This document shows, piece by piece, positions 10,334 to 21,989 of a stretch of 64,000 nucleotides of DNA. Below the pieces are notes generated by a model, which was given only the letters and a program-made list of their open reading frames with translations, was not told the origin of the DNA and searched no databases. A program made the position numbers and the translations under genes. Position 1 is the stretch's first letter; each line of letters starts with the position of its first letter. The DNA comes from Selaginella tamariscina (lineage: Eukaryota; Streptophyta; Lycopodiopsida; Selaginellales; Selaginellaceae), in NCBI GenBank assembly GCA_003024785.1, contig PUQB01000364.1, forward strand, positions 1 to 64,000, written 5' to 3'.

Positions 10334-11369
10334 TTAAGTGACGGGATGGTATGAGCAGCACCAATGGAGCCTGCACCTACGTCCAACTTTGCGGCTCCTA
10401 GACGAAGTGGACATTGGAGTTTCCGACTGAACTTTAGCTTCGACTTCACGCGTCTTGAAGTTCCTGGCTTTAATAGGACAATCTGCCACCTTGTGTCCTG
10501 CTCCACCACAATACAAGCACAGGTTCTCACTGCGACGACGTTGCTTCTCGGCAGCGGAAAGAGAGCCACGCTTGGATTTCTCAACTCCATAGGAACTACT
10601 CCAGAAGGTGGTGCAGGAAACATGTACCACAGCTACAGGATTGGTTTGCAGGAACTGTTGACAGGATCTTTCCTGATGACGCTCGAACAAACGGTTGTCG
10701 CAACGAACAGCTTGTTGCATGATCTCCGCTAATGTTTGGGCATCCGGTAACGTAAGGAAGAAGGTCCTTCACGTCGTCCCTCAACCCAAAACGGAAGTGT
10801 TCGATCATGCAGTCTCGTCCATGGAATGTTCGTGCAAAGTTGCTGAAATTCGGATGCATAGACGGAAGCTGGTCGGGATCCTTGAGTGAGCTTCCATAAC
10901 TTCGTGCATGCAGAACGGTACTTATCAGGATCTCCAAAACAGGCTTCAAAGGCAGCCACGAAACCTTCAAAGTTTTCCATCAATGGATCGTCACGCTCCA
11001 GCAAGGGGGCAACCAAGCCCGTGGAGATCCACTTAGTAAGGATGCCAAAAGACCACCTTTTGAGCATCAGTCGAGTAGCGCTGTGGTTGCATACGGATCA
11101 AGAGCCGGATCTGATTCAGGGAACCTTGGAAATCGGCACGATTACCACTGAACTTCTCTGGCATGCTAACCTTCGGCTCCGAAGAAAAGTTTGATGAAGA
11201 GGGAACCACCGATGCCTGGGAGAGAGCCTGCGAGCAGCCTTGGAGATGCATCAGCAGCTGCATGTGCTGCAGTGGTGGAACCTTGCAGGTCGGTGACCAC
11301 TTGGCGCAAAGTGGCCAGCTCATGAAGTAGCATTTGGTGCTCGTGTTGAAAACGCTCAAAATCAGCCAT
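10334..11369 (-). pseudogene. chromovirus gag, frameshifted
   Basis: The start is probably the ATG at 11369 (MADFERFQHEHQMLLHEL), about 95 bases inside the 5' LTR. Downstream pieces in shifting frames are SMPEKFSGNRADFQGSL, then a capsid-like segment (FEACFGDPDKYRSACTKLW, about 10970-10900), then an RNA-binding tail with one zinc knuckle, CLYCGGAGHKVADC, near 10510-10470. Reading it through needs at least three frame corrections. It is the nucleocapsid/capsid precursor of the element. Confidence 0.8.
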
Positions 11370-11462
11370 GATCTAGGAAAGAAAAAAGGAGGAAAATGAA
11401 GGAAAGGAATCAAGAAAAAGGTAGTTGGAAAACAGAGAACTATGAAGCAATTACTATCAAAC

Positions 11463-12070
11463 TGTCAAGCCACGATCCAAGAACCAGGAAGGGAACAGGA
11501 TTCCAAGGACAGGAAGGCCTGACTCAGGAACAGGACCGAGAGTAGGACAGAAACTGGAAATAGGAACAGGACGGATCTAAGAGCAAGACAGGATCAGGAT
11601 AGGATCCGGGAGCAAGACAGGAACATGACAGGGTCCCGGAGCAGGATAGGATCCAGGGGCAGGACAGGAAATAGGAGCGAGACAGGAACAGGACAGGAAA
11701 AAGATAAGACAAGATTGATCGTAGTAAGACTGGTGTTGATAGTAACTGCTTGTACAACAATTAGGTCGGAGCTTTTTATGCTCACAACTCCAAGAGCTAA
11801 TCTAGGCATGCATGCAAAAGTGGTTGCATGCATGCAAAAGTGATTGCATGCATGCAGAGGCTAAGATGAGTCCACATGTCCCTTATCCTCTAGGCATATC
11901 TGTGGCATATCCTGTAGGATATCCTACAACCGAATCCTGTGTCCGGAATCCTGGTAGGAATATCCTGTAGGAAAAATCCTGCACCCATATCCTGTATCCG
12001 AAATCCTGTAGGAAGTCTCTTGCACCCATGTCCTGTATCCGGAATCCTGTATCTGTATCGGGTCGTGACA
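11463..12070 (-). repeat. chromovirus 5' LTR, 608 bp
   Basis: Partner of 5813-6417, with the same ends, the same three GCATGCATGC blocks (about 11806-11855) and the same ATCCTGTA repeats. Differences from the other LTR are mainly small indels, so the insertion is recent. Confidence 0.92.
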
Positions 12071-13130
12071 GCCATTTGAAGTTTTTCAACTGAACTTCAA
12101 TTTCAACTTCATGCATCTTGAACTTCCTAGTTTTAATAGAAACATTCTGACCACCTTGTGTCCTGCTTCCACCCAATACAAGCATAAGTTCTCACCAAGA
12201 CGACGTTGCTTCTTAGCAGTTGAAAGTGGGCCACGCTTGTACTTGTTAACCTCCATAGAAACTAATCCATCAGGTGTCGTAGGAAAATGTGCTACATTTA
12301 TAAGATTGGTTTGTAGGAACTGCTGATGAGATTTTTCTTGACGACGCTTGAACAAATGGTTGTTGCAGTGAACGACTTGTTACATGATCTCCGCTAAGGT
12401 TGGGCATCCGGTAACGTAAGGAGAAGGTCCTTCACGTCATTCCTCAAACCAAACGGAAGTGTTCGATCAATGTAGTCTCGTCCATGGAATGTTCATGCAA
12501 AGTTGTTAAAATTCGGATGCATGGACGGAAGCGGTCGAAATCCTTGTGTGAGCTTCCTTAACTTTGTGCATGCAGAACAATACTATTAGGACCTCTAAAA
12601 CAGGCTTCAAATAAAGTTACGAATCCTTCAAAGTCTTTCATCAATGAGTCATCAACATTCTAGCAAAGGGACAACCCAAGCCCGTGGGGATCCAACTAGC
12701 AAGGATGCCAAAAGGCCAACCTTTTGTGCATTAGTTGAGTAACAGTGTGATTGCATGTGGATCAAAGCCTAATCTGATTTAGGAAACCTTGGAAATCGGC
12801 ATAATTGCCATTAAATTTCTCTGACATGCTGATCTTTAGCTTTGAAGAAGGTTCGATGGAGAGGAAATCACGGATGCTTGAGAGAGAGCATGTGTAGCAA
12901 CCTTGGAGGATGCATCAGCAGCTGCATGCACCAACGTTGGTGGAACCTTGCAGGTCTGTAACCATTTGGCGCAAAGTGACCAGCTCATGAAGCAACATTT
13001 GGTGCTCGCGTTGAAATTGTTCAAAATTTGCCATGATTCGTGAAAAAAAGAAAGAAGAAAATAAGGGAGAAAAGCTAAGAAAAAAAAGTAACTGGAAATT
13101 GAGGAGTTATGAAAGGAGTTATTATCAATT
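12071..13130 (-). pseudogene. gag remnant of the old chromovirus (right fragment)
   Basis: Continuation of the element at 2778-5812 after removal of the younger insertion. It matches the younger gag at 10400-11460 base by base, but the zinc knuckle has decayed (CLYW in place of CLYC) and the frame is lost repeatedly. The longest open pieces are 12086-12355 and 12836-13024. Confidence 0.82.
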
Positions 13131-13451
13131 TGTCAAGCCACGATCTAAGAGCAAAGAGGCTTGACTCAAGAGCAGGACAAGAACTAGGAACAAAACGAGA
13201 ACAAGAAGCAAGAAGCAAAACAAGAATAAAACAAGAATGATCATAAAAGATTGGTGTTGTTAATAAATTATTGTACAATAATTAGGTCGGAGCTTTTATG
13301 CTCACAACTCCAAGGGTTAATTTAGTCATGAGCTAAAAATAATGTTCTTATCCTGTAAGCATATCTTGTAGATATATCCTATAAGCATATCTTGTATCCC
13401 GTATCCTGTATCCTACATCTTGTATCCTATATCCTATAGCGGGTCGTGACA
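13131..13451 (-). repeat. old chromovirus 5' LTR, 321 bp, shortened
   Basis: Starts TGTCAAGCCACGATC and ends GGGTCGTGACA like the 608-bp LTRs, but has lost most of the GGAACAGGAC repeats and the GCATGCATGC blocks. It abuts the copia fragment at 13452. Confidence 0.85.
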
Positions 13452-13593
13452 TGTGGTATCGCTAAAAAGAAAGTTTTTTAAGCTCAAGTTTGGGTCCCAC
13501 AAAACCAACATCTGTGTTCCTCGGAAGAATAAAGTCCATTCTTACTCAGCTCACTGCTCTCGGACAGACCATTTCAGATATAGATAAACCACG

Positions 13594-13986
13594 GTGCTTC
13601 TCGAGGCCTTGACCAGGCCAGACCATGTGACTCTCAAGATGACACTGGAGAATACATCAGGGATGTCTTATCAAGAGATTCAAGCTGCAGTCATCAACCA
13701 TGATCCAAATCCTCAAGCAGACATAACCAGCTATATGGTGGGACATTCTCAAGTCTTCTTCACTTTGAGTCAATTCGTGAAGAAAACCAACTTCAATCTG
13801 CAGTCAATGAGGAGTGGGAGCAGTGCTTCACACTATAAAGGCAATAGTAGCACAATAGGTAGGACATTCCACCATCAAAACTTGGACCGTGCAACTCTGC
13901 AAGAAGATGGGGCATTTTGCCAAGAGCTGTCCATACAAGCAGTAAGAAAACCACGAGCAAGCGAACTGAAGAACAAGGGTAATTAA
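13594..13986 (+). pseudogene. copia gag fragment
   Basis: Open for 130 codons: LEALTRPDHVTLKMTLE, HSQVFFTLSQF and similar segments as in copia gag. The expected zinc knuckle appears only in another frame near 13890-13930, where a cysteine-rich stretch is interrupted, so it is not functional. Confidence 0.55.
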
Positions 13987-14962
13987 CAGATGGCCCTCAT
14001 GGTAACCATAACCTCAGTCCTTTCGAGGAAGAAATATCCTTTGCTTGGATAGTTGTGTCAATGTTCACTATACTCTAATATTTGCCACTTTTAAGACATA
14101 TCAGGCAATCCCAGTGGGAGAAGGAGTCTTCATAGGAGATCATCGACCATTAAGCATTGCAGGAGTTGGGACAGTAGAGATTCAACTCTAGAGTGGTGAA
14201 ATTATCGACCTTCGACAGGTTCACTATGTCCCCAACTCAGCGAAACTCTTATCTCAGTCGAGAAGATAGCAAATGCTGGTTGGAAAGGTCAAATCGATAA
14301 GGACAAGATCACTTACACTAACAAGCAAGGAACCATAGTAGCACATGGCCAAAGACATGCTGGGACTATAGGCTAGACGCCACATTGGTGATACCCAATA
14401 AGAAGATCTTCTCCATAACTCTTCAATGATGGCATTAACGATTGGACATGCAACGAGGTAGTGATTTGAGCTGTAGCTTGGGACCAAGACCAGCTTTTTA
14501 GACTTTCAGGTACTTGGAGACAATCTTGAGTTTTGTGAGGCATGACGTTTTAAAAAAGACAACATAGGCAGCCGTTCCCAGTAAGGGCATTTGTTGTAAG
14601 ACCATTCAACCTCTAGAATTAGTGCACATAGACGTGTGTGGACCAATGCATGTTCAATCATTGAACAAAAGGAGGTATTTTGTGATGTTTATAAATGATT
14701 ATACTCGTTACACAGTGATGAAATTCTTCATTAACAAATCAGAGGTAGTAAAATGTTTTAGCTATATAAAATTGCTGTAGAAAACATGTGGCAGAATTTG
14801 AAAATCTGCGTACTTGGAGTGATAGAGGTGGGGAGTATAAAGCAAGTGTGCTCAAGAAGCTGTGCAAAGAATTTGGGATTCAGCAGTAGTTTATAGCCCC
14901 ATACTCAGCTCAGCAAATGGAGTGGTGAAGAGAATGAATCAAACTCTAGTGGAGACGACAAG

Positions 14963-15373
14963 ATGAATGCTTATGCATGCAGGAACACTACTCAATTATT
15001 AGGCAGAGGCCTTAAGCACAGTCAACTACATCCGGTGGATTGGGAAGCAAGTCAATTTGAACACCTCCGTGTGTTTGGGTGCTTGGCATATGCACACGTT
15101 CTAGACAAACTCCGTCGTAAGTTGGAGCAGAAGAGTAACATGTATATCATGGTGGGATATTGCCATGAGAGCAAGGCATATAGACTTTACAATCCCACTC
15201 ACCAGAAAATTATTATGAACCAAGACGTTAACTTTAATGAGGATATGCTTTACAAGGATAGGTTTACAATTCAAGTTAATCCGACGGCGTATATTCTTGA
15301 GGAAGAGCAGCCACAAGATTCACCGGCACAGAGGCTTGATCTAGGGCAGATTGGGGCAGATCCAGGACTATAG
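14963..15373 (+). pseudogene. copia integrase C-terminal / pre-RT region
   Basis: Open frame of 136 codons. It contains FEHLRVFGCLAYAHV and the KSNMYIMVGYCHESKAYRLY segment, a hallmark region of copia polyproteins between integrase and reverse transcriptase (usually K...F.GY....K.YR.). An acidic, Gln-rich linker follows. The upstream catalytic core is broken. Confidence 0.8.
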
Positions 15374-15641
15374 ATTGTAGAGAGAAATCAGAAGAAAGGT
15401 GGGCAACAATTGTGATGTCCTATATAATTGAAGAAAGAATACTTTTTATGCTAGCTTTAGTAAGAGGCCAACAACTCCTTCTTCAGCTGAGAGAGGCGGA
15501 AGCACCCAGGCCAACTGTCGAGAAACTTGATCTCTCACTCAATTGCTCAATGATAGCATTGCAAGTGTTGTGGAAAATTTGGTAGATAGTTCACTAACTC
15601 ATTCATGGTATTGGTATGAGAATATGGGTCAAAAGTGATTG

Positions 15642-15646
15642 GATGG
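15642..15646. repeat. target-site duplication GATGG, left copy
   Basis: GATGG lies immediately left of the gypsy LTR at 15647 and again at 24770-24774 immediately right of the other LTR, inside the copia remnant. Confidence 0.92.
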
Positions 15647-16196
15647 TGTTAAAGGTAAAATATTAGGAGCATAGGACGTCCTACTGTAGAGAGAATAAGG
15701 GTAGGAAGGTCCGTAGTAAGTATGGAAGGAAAGGCTTTGGAAGAGGAAAATCCTTACCGAGAGGAAAAGGTAAGGAAAAGGAAAAGGAAAAGGGAAAGGA
15801 TGACGTGGCGAGAGGAAAGGTAGTTAAGGGAAGTTAGGGCAACGAAGGAAGGGTCTCCATTTGAAGTTTTAGCAGGAGATAAAGGTTCTCTACACTTTGT
15901 CTTTTGTTTCATGTTAGTAATGAAAGGTGCATATTAGAGAATCTTGTGTGTGTGTTTATGTACTCTCAATGAATGGATCTAACAAGGCAATAGCCAAAAT
16001 CCGTTCTTGCCCTTGACTTTGGAGACCAGTCATAGTGGCACTGGGAGAAGTCTGATATATATATAAGATATATTGAGAGTTGAGAAAGGAAAGGGTGTAG
16101 CCTTTCCTGTACGTTGTATGAAAGGTTTCCTGTCTGCGTGAAGGAAACAGGTTAAATAGGAAAAGGTGAGGCAGAGAGCCCTTTTCCTGTTTAACA
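15647..16196 (+). repeat. gypsy 5' LTR, 550 bp
   Basis: TG...CA ends. A TATA-like stretch (TATATATATAAGATATATTG, about 16053-16072) is a plausible promoter. Differs from the 3' LTR mostly by one- or two-base indels. Confidence 0.93.
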
Positions 16197-16216
16197 ATTG
16201 GCGACCACGGAGGGAT
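16197..16216 (+). promoter_or_regulatory. primer-binding site of the gypsy element
   Basis: Directly after the LTR the sequence reads ATTGGCGACCACGGAGGG. TGGCGACC-type starts are usual for gypsy PBSs that pair with an elongator tRNA. Which tRNA is not determined. Confidence 0.6.
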
Positions 16217-16327
16217 TTCGCCATTGCAGTGTTAGCATTCATTGAGAAAAGAGGCTAAAAAGATAGAAATCTCATTCTGAAAAAGGCTCGGAAGGTGTAG
16301 AGCCGATGTGTAAAGGAGAAGGAATGA

Positions 16328-17634
16328 ATGGAACCGTGGAGGAACCATCGTCCTGATCCAGCCTTAGCTGATCAGAGGAACCAAAGGCAGGCCAATAGAG
16401 TGGCTGCCCAACAGCAACCTGAAACTGACGAAAATAGACGTCAAAATATCCTTGGCAAGATAGTAGAGGATATTGCAGAAACAATACAGAAATCTGAGGC
16501 TGATCCAGAGAATTGGAGGCAGTATCAAACAGCTGGTTTAGAGGAAACAGTGAGAGGAGGAGTGCCTGTTCATATACCGAGATTGCAAGGAGAAGGATCT
16601 CCTGAGAACTCCCGAAGAGGAAGGGAGGAAGGTGTAAGAGGAAATACACCAGAGCAAAGGGTTATTACAAATATGGCACTTTTCCCGGGAATGTTTGGGG
16701 GTACGGTGATGTATCCCACATTCTCTGCAGGAAAGAAGGAAAATCCGAAAAGGCACTTACAACAGTTTGAAGAGGTAGTAAAACTGTATAAGGTGACGGA
16801 TGCAGAAAGGCTGCTTATATTTCCACATACATTGAAAGGAAATGCCTCTGATGGTATTATGATTTAGAAAAGGAAGTCAGAGAGAATTATCAGAAGGTTA
16901 CTGATGCATTTAAGGAATATTTCAGAAAGGAGGAATTGCCGGAGGAACATTTAGAGAAGTTAAGGACTATCCTTCAAGGCAAAACAGAAAAGATAGATGA
17001 ATATACACACCGTTTTAAGAAACATGAGAAAAAGTGTAAGGCATATGTGAAGATGGATGCCTTATTGCAATGGTATAAGCAAGGGTTGCTAAAACCATAT
17101 AGAGATCTAGCACTTACTATCAATGAAAAGGATAGAGAGGATCTCATTAATCAATTAAAAATATATGAGAAGAAGAGAAGGCAGATAGAAAAGATTGCAG
17201 AAGGAAAGCTGAAAGTATATGGAAGAAAGGAAGAATCCTCTGATGAAGAGGAAGAGGAAGCTGATGTAGTAAAAGTTCGAAAATATCCTATAGATGAGAA
17301 AGCATTGGCTCAAATGATGAAAACTTTAAAAGGAATGACAGTTAAAGAGGAGTTAAAGGAAAAAGTATGGTGTACTAAATGTAACAATCCGGGCCATACG
17401 GTGGAGGAATGTAGGCTGCAATTGCCTACATGCCAAATCTGCGGAAAGGAAGGACATGTAGCCCGAAACTGCAGACATTTCCTAAATCAGAATGTGGCTA
17501 GTATAGAGAGAGAAAGGAGAATGGATGAACGTCCACCTCCTAGAAGGTTCCCACCTAATAGGAACGTGGGAATGATAGGAATGATAATGTCATTCCTTAT
17601 GAGAACAGAACAATATATATGGCAGAAGGAATGA
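16328..17634 (+). pseudogene. gypsy gag with two zinc knuckles, one frameshift
   Basis: Starts MEPWRNHRPDPALADQRN at 16328. A capsid-like segment (NPKRHLQQFEEVVKLYKV) runs to 16864, where the frame is lost, and it resumes at 16880-16936 (EEHLEKLRTILQGKTEKIDEY). The nucleocapsid end has two CX2CX4HX4C knuckles, CTKCNNPGHTVEEC and CQICGKEGHVARNC, near 17370-17470. The intervening tail is very acidic. One missing base would explain the break; as the LTRs are nearly identical, sequencing error is a real alternative. Confidence 0.82.
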
Positions 17635-18803
17635 AGTTCCTTATCAGAATAGGAACAGTGGATATTATGACCGAAGGAATGATAATCCTTACGAAATTAG
17701 AGAGGAAATATTATGCAGGAAGAAATGGTCCATATAAGGTGTGGCAGAATGATAGACCTTATCCTGAAAGAAATGATAGGCAATATAGAGGAGAGGAAAG
17801 ACCATATCAAGGTCAAAGAGGCAGAAATGATTCCTATAAACAAGGAAATGATAAACAAGGATTGCAGGGTAGGAATTTTCCTTCCCAGGTTTGTTATACA
17901 TGTGGTGAAACAGGACATATTCTAGGGAATGTCCTAGGCGGAAGGTACAACCTCCTACTTCCACCAAAGACTAATGTGCAGCCTACAACACGGCTTATTC
18001 AAATAGAGGAGGAAAAGGATGAGTATCCACCCGTGGTAAGGGCAGTTATAGCTCTTCAAGAGAAGAAGAAGGAATCCTCTTGTTATGGAGAAGGTGAGGT
18101 AGTTACTACTCCTAACAAGAAGGAGAGCTTGTTACAGGAAAATGTAAGCAAGCAGGAGCAGGATTCTGACCAGAAAGGTCAGACTGATAACGAATCAGAA
18201 GGTACAGATAAAGGTGATATAGATAAAGGTGAACAAAGTTTTTCATTATTACCATTACATGATAAAACAATGGACTCCATGTATCACCAAGCTATAAATC
18301 AGGAGATAAAGATTACGCTTGGACAGTTGATAAAGGTAGCTCCTTACATAAGAAACCAGATATTAAATGCATTAAGTTTAGTTCAGCAAACATCACCTTC
18401 ACGTGAAGGATATACAGTTTGTAAAATGGATAAGGAAGTACTGTATGAAGGTGATTATGATGGACATGTTCCTTGCATCACAGTATATGTGGGAAGGAAT
18501 AAGTTAAAGAGAGTATTAATAGATGGAGGTTCAGGTGTGAATTTTATTGAGGAAGGAGAATGTAAAAAGATGGGTTTGGGACCTATCCAACCGGCTCCAT
18601 TTAACCTTAAAATGGCTGATCAACGAAGTGTAAGGCCATTGGGCATTGTGAGAGCAGTCACTATATCCGTTAAAGGACTTAAATACAAAATATCCTTAAT
18701 TGTCCTACGAATGGAAGGACAGGATGCAACATATACTATGTTGTTAGGACGACCTTGGCTTAAGGTGGCCCAAGCGGTGCAGGATTGGGGCTCGGAAAAA
18801 TGA
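17619..18803 (+). CDS. gypsy protease region (Gag-Pol)
   Basis: 394 codons. The first part is an Arg/Tyr-rich tail with a partial third zinc knuckle (CYTCGETGHILG). A long acidic linker follows. The protease domain lies near residues 280-390 with RVLIDGGSGVNFIEEG as the active-site loop and TMLLGRPWL as the C-terminal hydrophobic-Gly motif. The DGGS form replaces DTGA/S; this is common in one branch of plant gypsy elements and need not be inactive. It overlaps gag by 16 bases in another frame. Confidence 0.8.
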   Translation: MAEGMKFLIRIGTVDIMTEGMIILTKLERKYYAGRNGPYKVWQNDRPYPERNDRQYRGEERPYQGQRGRNDSYKQGNDKQGLQGRNFPSQVCYTCGETGHILGNVLGGRYNLLLPPKTNVQPTTRLIQIEEEKDEYPPVVRAVIALQEKKKESSCYGEGEVVTTPNKKESLLQENVSKQEQDSDQKGQTDNESEGTDKGDIDKGEQSFSLLPLHDKTMDSMYHQAINQEIKITLGQLIKVAPYIRNQILNALSLVQQTSPSREGYTVCKMDKEVLYEGDYDGHVPCITVYVGRNKLKRVLIDGGSGVNFIEEGECKKMGLGPIQPAPFNLKMADQRSVRPLGIVRAVTISVKGLKYKISLIVLRMEGQDATYTMLLGRPWLKVAQAVQDWGSEK

Positions 18804-19042
18804 CAATAGAACAAGGTGACTTGAAGGTCGATATTCATACTATGCTAAGGGATACTTAGCACAGAAGGATCGGCCAGTTGCATTGGAAGGGTATGATTGG
18901 GTGCGGGGCTTGGATGATCAGGAGGAAGAGCAATTTTAAAAACATATCCTGACTAAAAGCTCTTGCAGAGATTGATTTATATGCTATTCTGAAGGAAAGG
19001 AAAAGCATCTTTCAAAAGGAACAAGAACAGAACAATCTGGGC

Positions 19043-20481
19043 TTGCAGGAAAAATTTTATAAGTCTGTTCCTTATGAAATGAATTTGCAGGAACAACCTG
19101 CTGAATATACATATATCTACACGAACGATCCTTTAGAGCAAGTTAATATAGGTACAGAAATGGAACCTAAGATATTAAATATAGCTCAAGGATTGGATCC
19201 GGATTTTAGGGATAAAGGATTGATGTTGTTAGCCAAATACAAGGATGTATTTGCATGGTCCTATCAGGATCTTAAAGGAATACCACCAGAGATATGTATG
19301 CACACTATTCAATTATTGCCGGGATGCCAACCGGCTAAACAAAGTGCATACAGGATGAATCCTAACTATGCTAAATTGGTGAAAGAGGAGATTGATAAAT
19401 TTGAAGGTTGGCTTTATATATCCTATACAAGGAGCGCAATGGTTGTCACCACTCGTGATCGTCCCTAAAAAGAATGGGAAGCTAAGAGTGTGTGTCAATT
19501 ATAAAAAGCTAAATGATGTTACAACTAAGGATATTTTCCTATTCCTTTCACAGAGGAAATGCTGGATAATGTCGCAGGCCATGAAATGTATTCCTTTATG
19601 GATGGCTTTTCAGGATATAATCAGGTGATGGTAGCTCCAGCAGATCAACATAAGACCGCTTTTATAAGTCCGTGGGGTGCCTATGCCTATAGGGTTATGC
19701 CTTTTGGCTTATGTAATGCACCCTTTACGTTTCAAAGAATTATAACGGATACCTTTCGTGAATACCTTTTAGATTTTATGAAAGTCTTTATGGATGACTT
19801 TAGTGTGTATAGTACAAAACAGGAACATTTACAGTGTTTGGAAAAATGTTTCCAGAAATGCAGACAAAATTCAGTTGCTTTAAATCCAGAAAAATGTAAT
19901 TTTTTTGTCAAATCAGGAGTCCTTTTAGGACATGTGGTTTGCAGGGAAGGAATATTGGTTGATCAGGACAAGGTTAAGGTTATCCTTAGCCTACAACCAC
20001 CACAGGATATAAAGGAGTTACGAAGGTTTTTAGGCAAAATAGGCTACCATAGGCGGTTCATAAAGCATTATGCTAAACTCGCCAAACCTTTAACCGATTG
20101 CTTAAGGTTGATGTGCCATATGTTTGGACTTTAGAGTGTCAAGAGGCATTTGATAACCTTCGGACGGCTCTTATTAAAGCCCCCATATTGGTTAGTCCCA
20201 AGTGGGATCGGGAATTCCATGTACAAGTTGATGCCTCTGATATTGCTATAGGAGCTGTCCTTACGCAAATGCAAGAGGACGGTAAGGATCGTCCTATTTA
20301 TTATGCTAGTCGCAGGCTCACACCTGCAGAAGTAAATACTACTACAGAAAAGGAAGCATTGGGCATGGTATATGCCATCCACAAATTTAGACATTATCTT
20401 TTGGCTAATAAAGTAAAACTTTTTGTGGATCATAAAGCTTTATTATATTTACTTAATAAACCGTACTTACAGGAAGGTTAG
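19043..20481 (+). pseudogene. gypsy reverse transcriptase and RNase H, frameshifted
   Basis: Four overlapping open pieces in different frames (19043-19468, 19392-19628, 19559-20134, 20098-20481) form one domain set. Reverse transcriptase includes [37 protein letters not shown] and the catalytic VFMDDFSVY. RNase H includes FHVQVDASDIAIGAVLTQM (catalytic Asp), TEKEALGMVYAIHKFRHYL (Glu) and FVDHKALLYLL. All key residues are present; the breaks are single indels. It copies the RNA genome into DNA. Confidence 0.85.
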
Positions 20482-20650
20482 CCAGGTGGTTCCTACTTCT
20501 ACAGGAATATGATTTTGAAATAATTCATAAACCTGGAAAGCAACACGAACAGGCTGATCATTTAAGTCGTATTAAAACAGGCGAACTTCCGATTCGTACT
20601 ATGGATGACTTTCCTGATGCCAGTTTATTTCGTGTCGATGTTCCATTAAG

Positions 20651-21860
20651 GTGGTTAGATCATATTACACAATATCTAGCCACTGGAATAGTACCACTTA
20701 CTATAAGACGCCCGATGAAAGGAAGCTCTTTGTCGTGAGGACACGACACTTTTCTCTTGTGGGAGGAAAGCTGTATAAACTAGGGTCCGATGGGGTATTA
20801 CGAAGGTGTGTGGATCCTTTAGAGGCCCCAGAGGTTCTTAAAGAGGCTCATTCAGGCCTTGCAGGAGGACATTTTGCAGAGGAAATAACAGGAAGGAAAA
20901 TCCTTCAGGCAGGGTTATGGTGGCCTACTTTATGGAGAGATGTAAATAGATATTGTAAGGCATGCGATAAATGCCAACGTGCACAATTGCCTCCAAAGAA
21001 ACAAATACAACCTTATAATCCAGTTCTACCATTGGAACCTTTCAAAAATGGGGAATGGATTTTATAGGACCAGTTAATCCTATAAGTTCAAAAAGGAATC
21101 AATATATATTGGTTTTAACAGATTATATGACTAAATGGGTAGAGGCAGAGCCTATGAAAAGGCTGATGCATATAATACAGCGAAGGTTATATATAATACT
21201 ATAATAGTACGTTATGGTATTCCTAAGGAAATTGTAGTGATAGAGGAAAGCATTTCGTGAATGAAACAATAGAAATGCTTATGAGGGAGTTTGTGATAAA
21301 ACATAAGAAGTCTACACCATATTACCCACAAGGTAATGGACAAGCTGAATCTACAAACAAAGTCCTTAAAAACGTTTTAAGGAAGGTGGTTCAGGAAAAT
21401 AAGAAGGATTGGGATGAAAGGTTACCAGAAGTATTATGGGCTATAGAACAGCTATAAGGTGACTACAGGTACGACACCTTTTAAGCTTGCGTATGGATTG
21501 GAGGCTATAACTCCGATGGAGTATATTGTGCCATCCTTGAGAATAGCAATTCAATATAGGATGGGGGAGAAGGAGTCTTTGGAAGCTCGTTTAATAGAGC
21601 TAGAGAAGTTAGATGAGAGGAGAATGCATGCCCTGTGGACGATACAGGCGATTCAGAGAAGGCGGAAGGTTTGGCTAGATAGGCGAAGGAAAGGCAAAGA
21701 GATAAAGGTAGGTGATCTCGTCCTTTGGTACAGGGGAAAGGTGGATGAAATAGGCCAAAGTTTAATTTGAACTGGATAGGCCCTTTTCGGGTTAAAACTG
21801 TAAAGGACGAAGGTGTGGTGGATTTGGAAACATTGGAAGGAGAGAATAGAAGGAAAGGTT
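20651..21860 (+). pseudogene. gypsy integrase, frameshifted
   Basis: The zinc-binding N-domain is at 20651-21067 (H near GGHFAEE, then CKACDKC). The catalytic core follows in another frame: GMDFIGPVNPISSKRNQYI and LVLTDYMTKWVEAEP (about 21050-21160), then PYYPQGNGQAESTNKVLKN with the catalytic Glu (about 21320-21380). The C-terminal part (21459-21770) includes TTPFKLAYGLEAITPMEY and KVGDLVLWY, ending with GPFRVKTV (GPY/F module) near 21780. No chromodomain follows. At least three indels. Confidence 0.82.
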
Positions 21861-21989
21861 AACCTTAATAAGATAAGGAAATACCTCGTTGAAGGGAGTA
21901 ATATTTATGTTGAGTTGAAGAGCATATTCTGCTCTCTGAAGTGCACGAAAAACAAGGCAGCAGATCTAGGGTTTCGCAGTGAGAGAGAG

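Larger units (their letters stand above)
5813..12070 (-). mobile_element. Ty3/gypsy chromovirus, near-complete, nested in an older relative
   Basis: LTRs are at 5813-6417 (3' LTR) and 11463-12070 (5' LTR), both starting TGTCAAGCCACGATC and ending GGGTCGTGACA. Between them on the minus strand are gag (zinc knuckle), protease (DTGA), reverse transcriptase (YLDD), RNase H, integrase and a C-terminal chromodomain. The flanks read GACAT (5808-5812) and GCCAT (12071-12075), an imperfect 5-bp target duplication, and the old element's gag continues across the insertion. No standard Met-tRNA PBS is evident next to the 5' LTR, so the priming mode is unknown. A few frameshifts interrupt the genes. Confidence 0.92.
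13452..15646 (+). mobile_element. degenerate Ty1/copia element, left part (PBS remnant, gag, integrase)
   Basis: Plus-strand remnant. TGGTATC at 13454 looks like the start of a Met-tRNA PBS, but the 5' LTR is missing and the old chromovirus LTR lies in its place. Gag-like codons are at 13594-13983. Integrase begins near 14610 with LVHIDVCGPMH (first catalytic Asp) and DYTRYTVMKFF, then GGEYKASVLKKLCKEFGI near 14830 (second Asp region lost or altered). An open stretch at 14963-15373 follows. Many stops are present. The element resumes at 24770 after a gypsy insertion. Confidence 0.85.
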
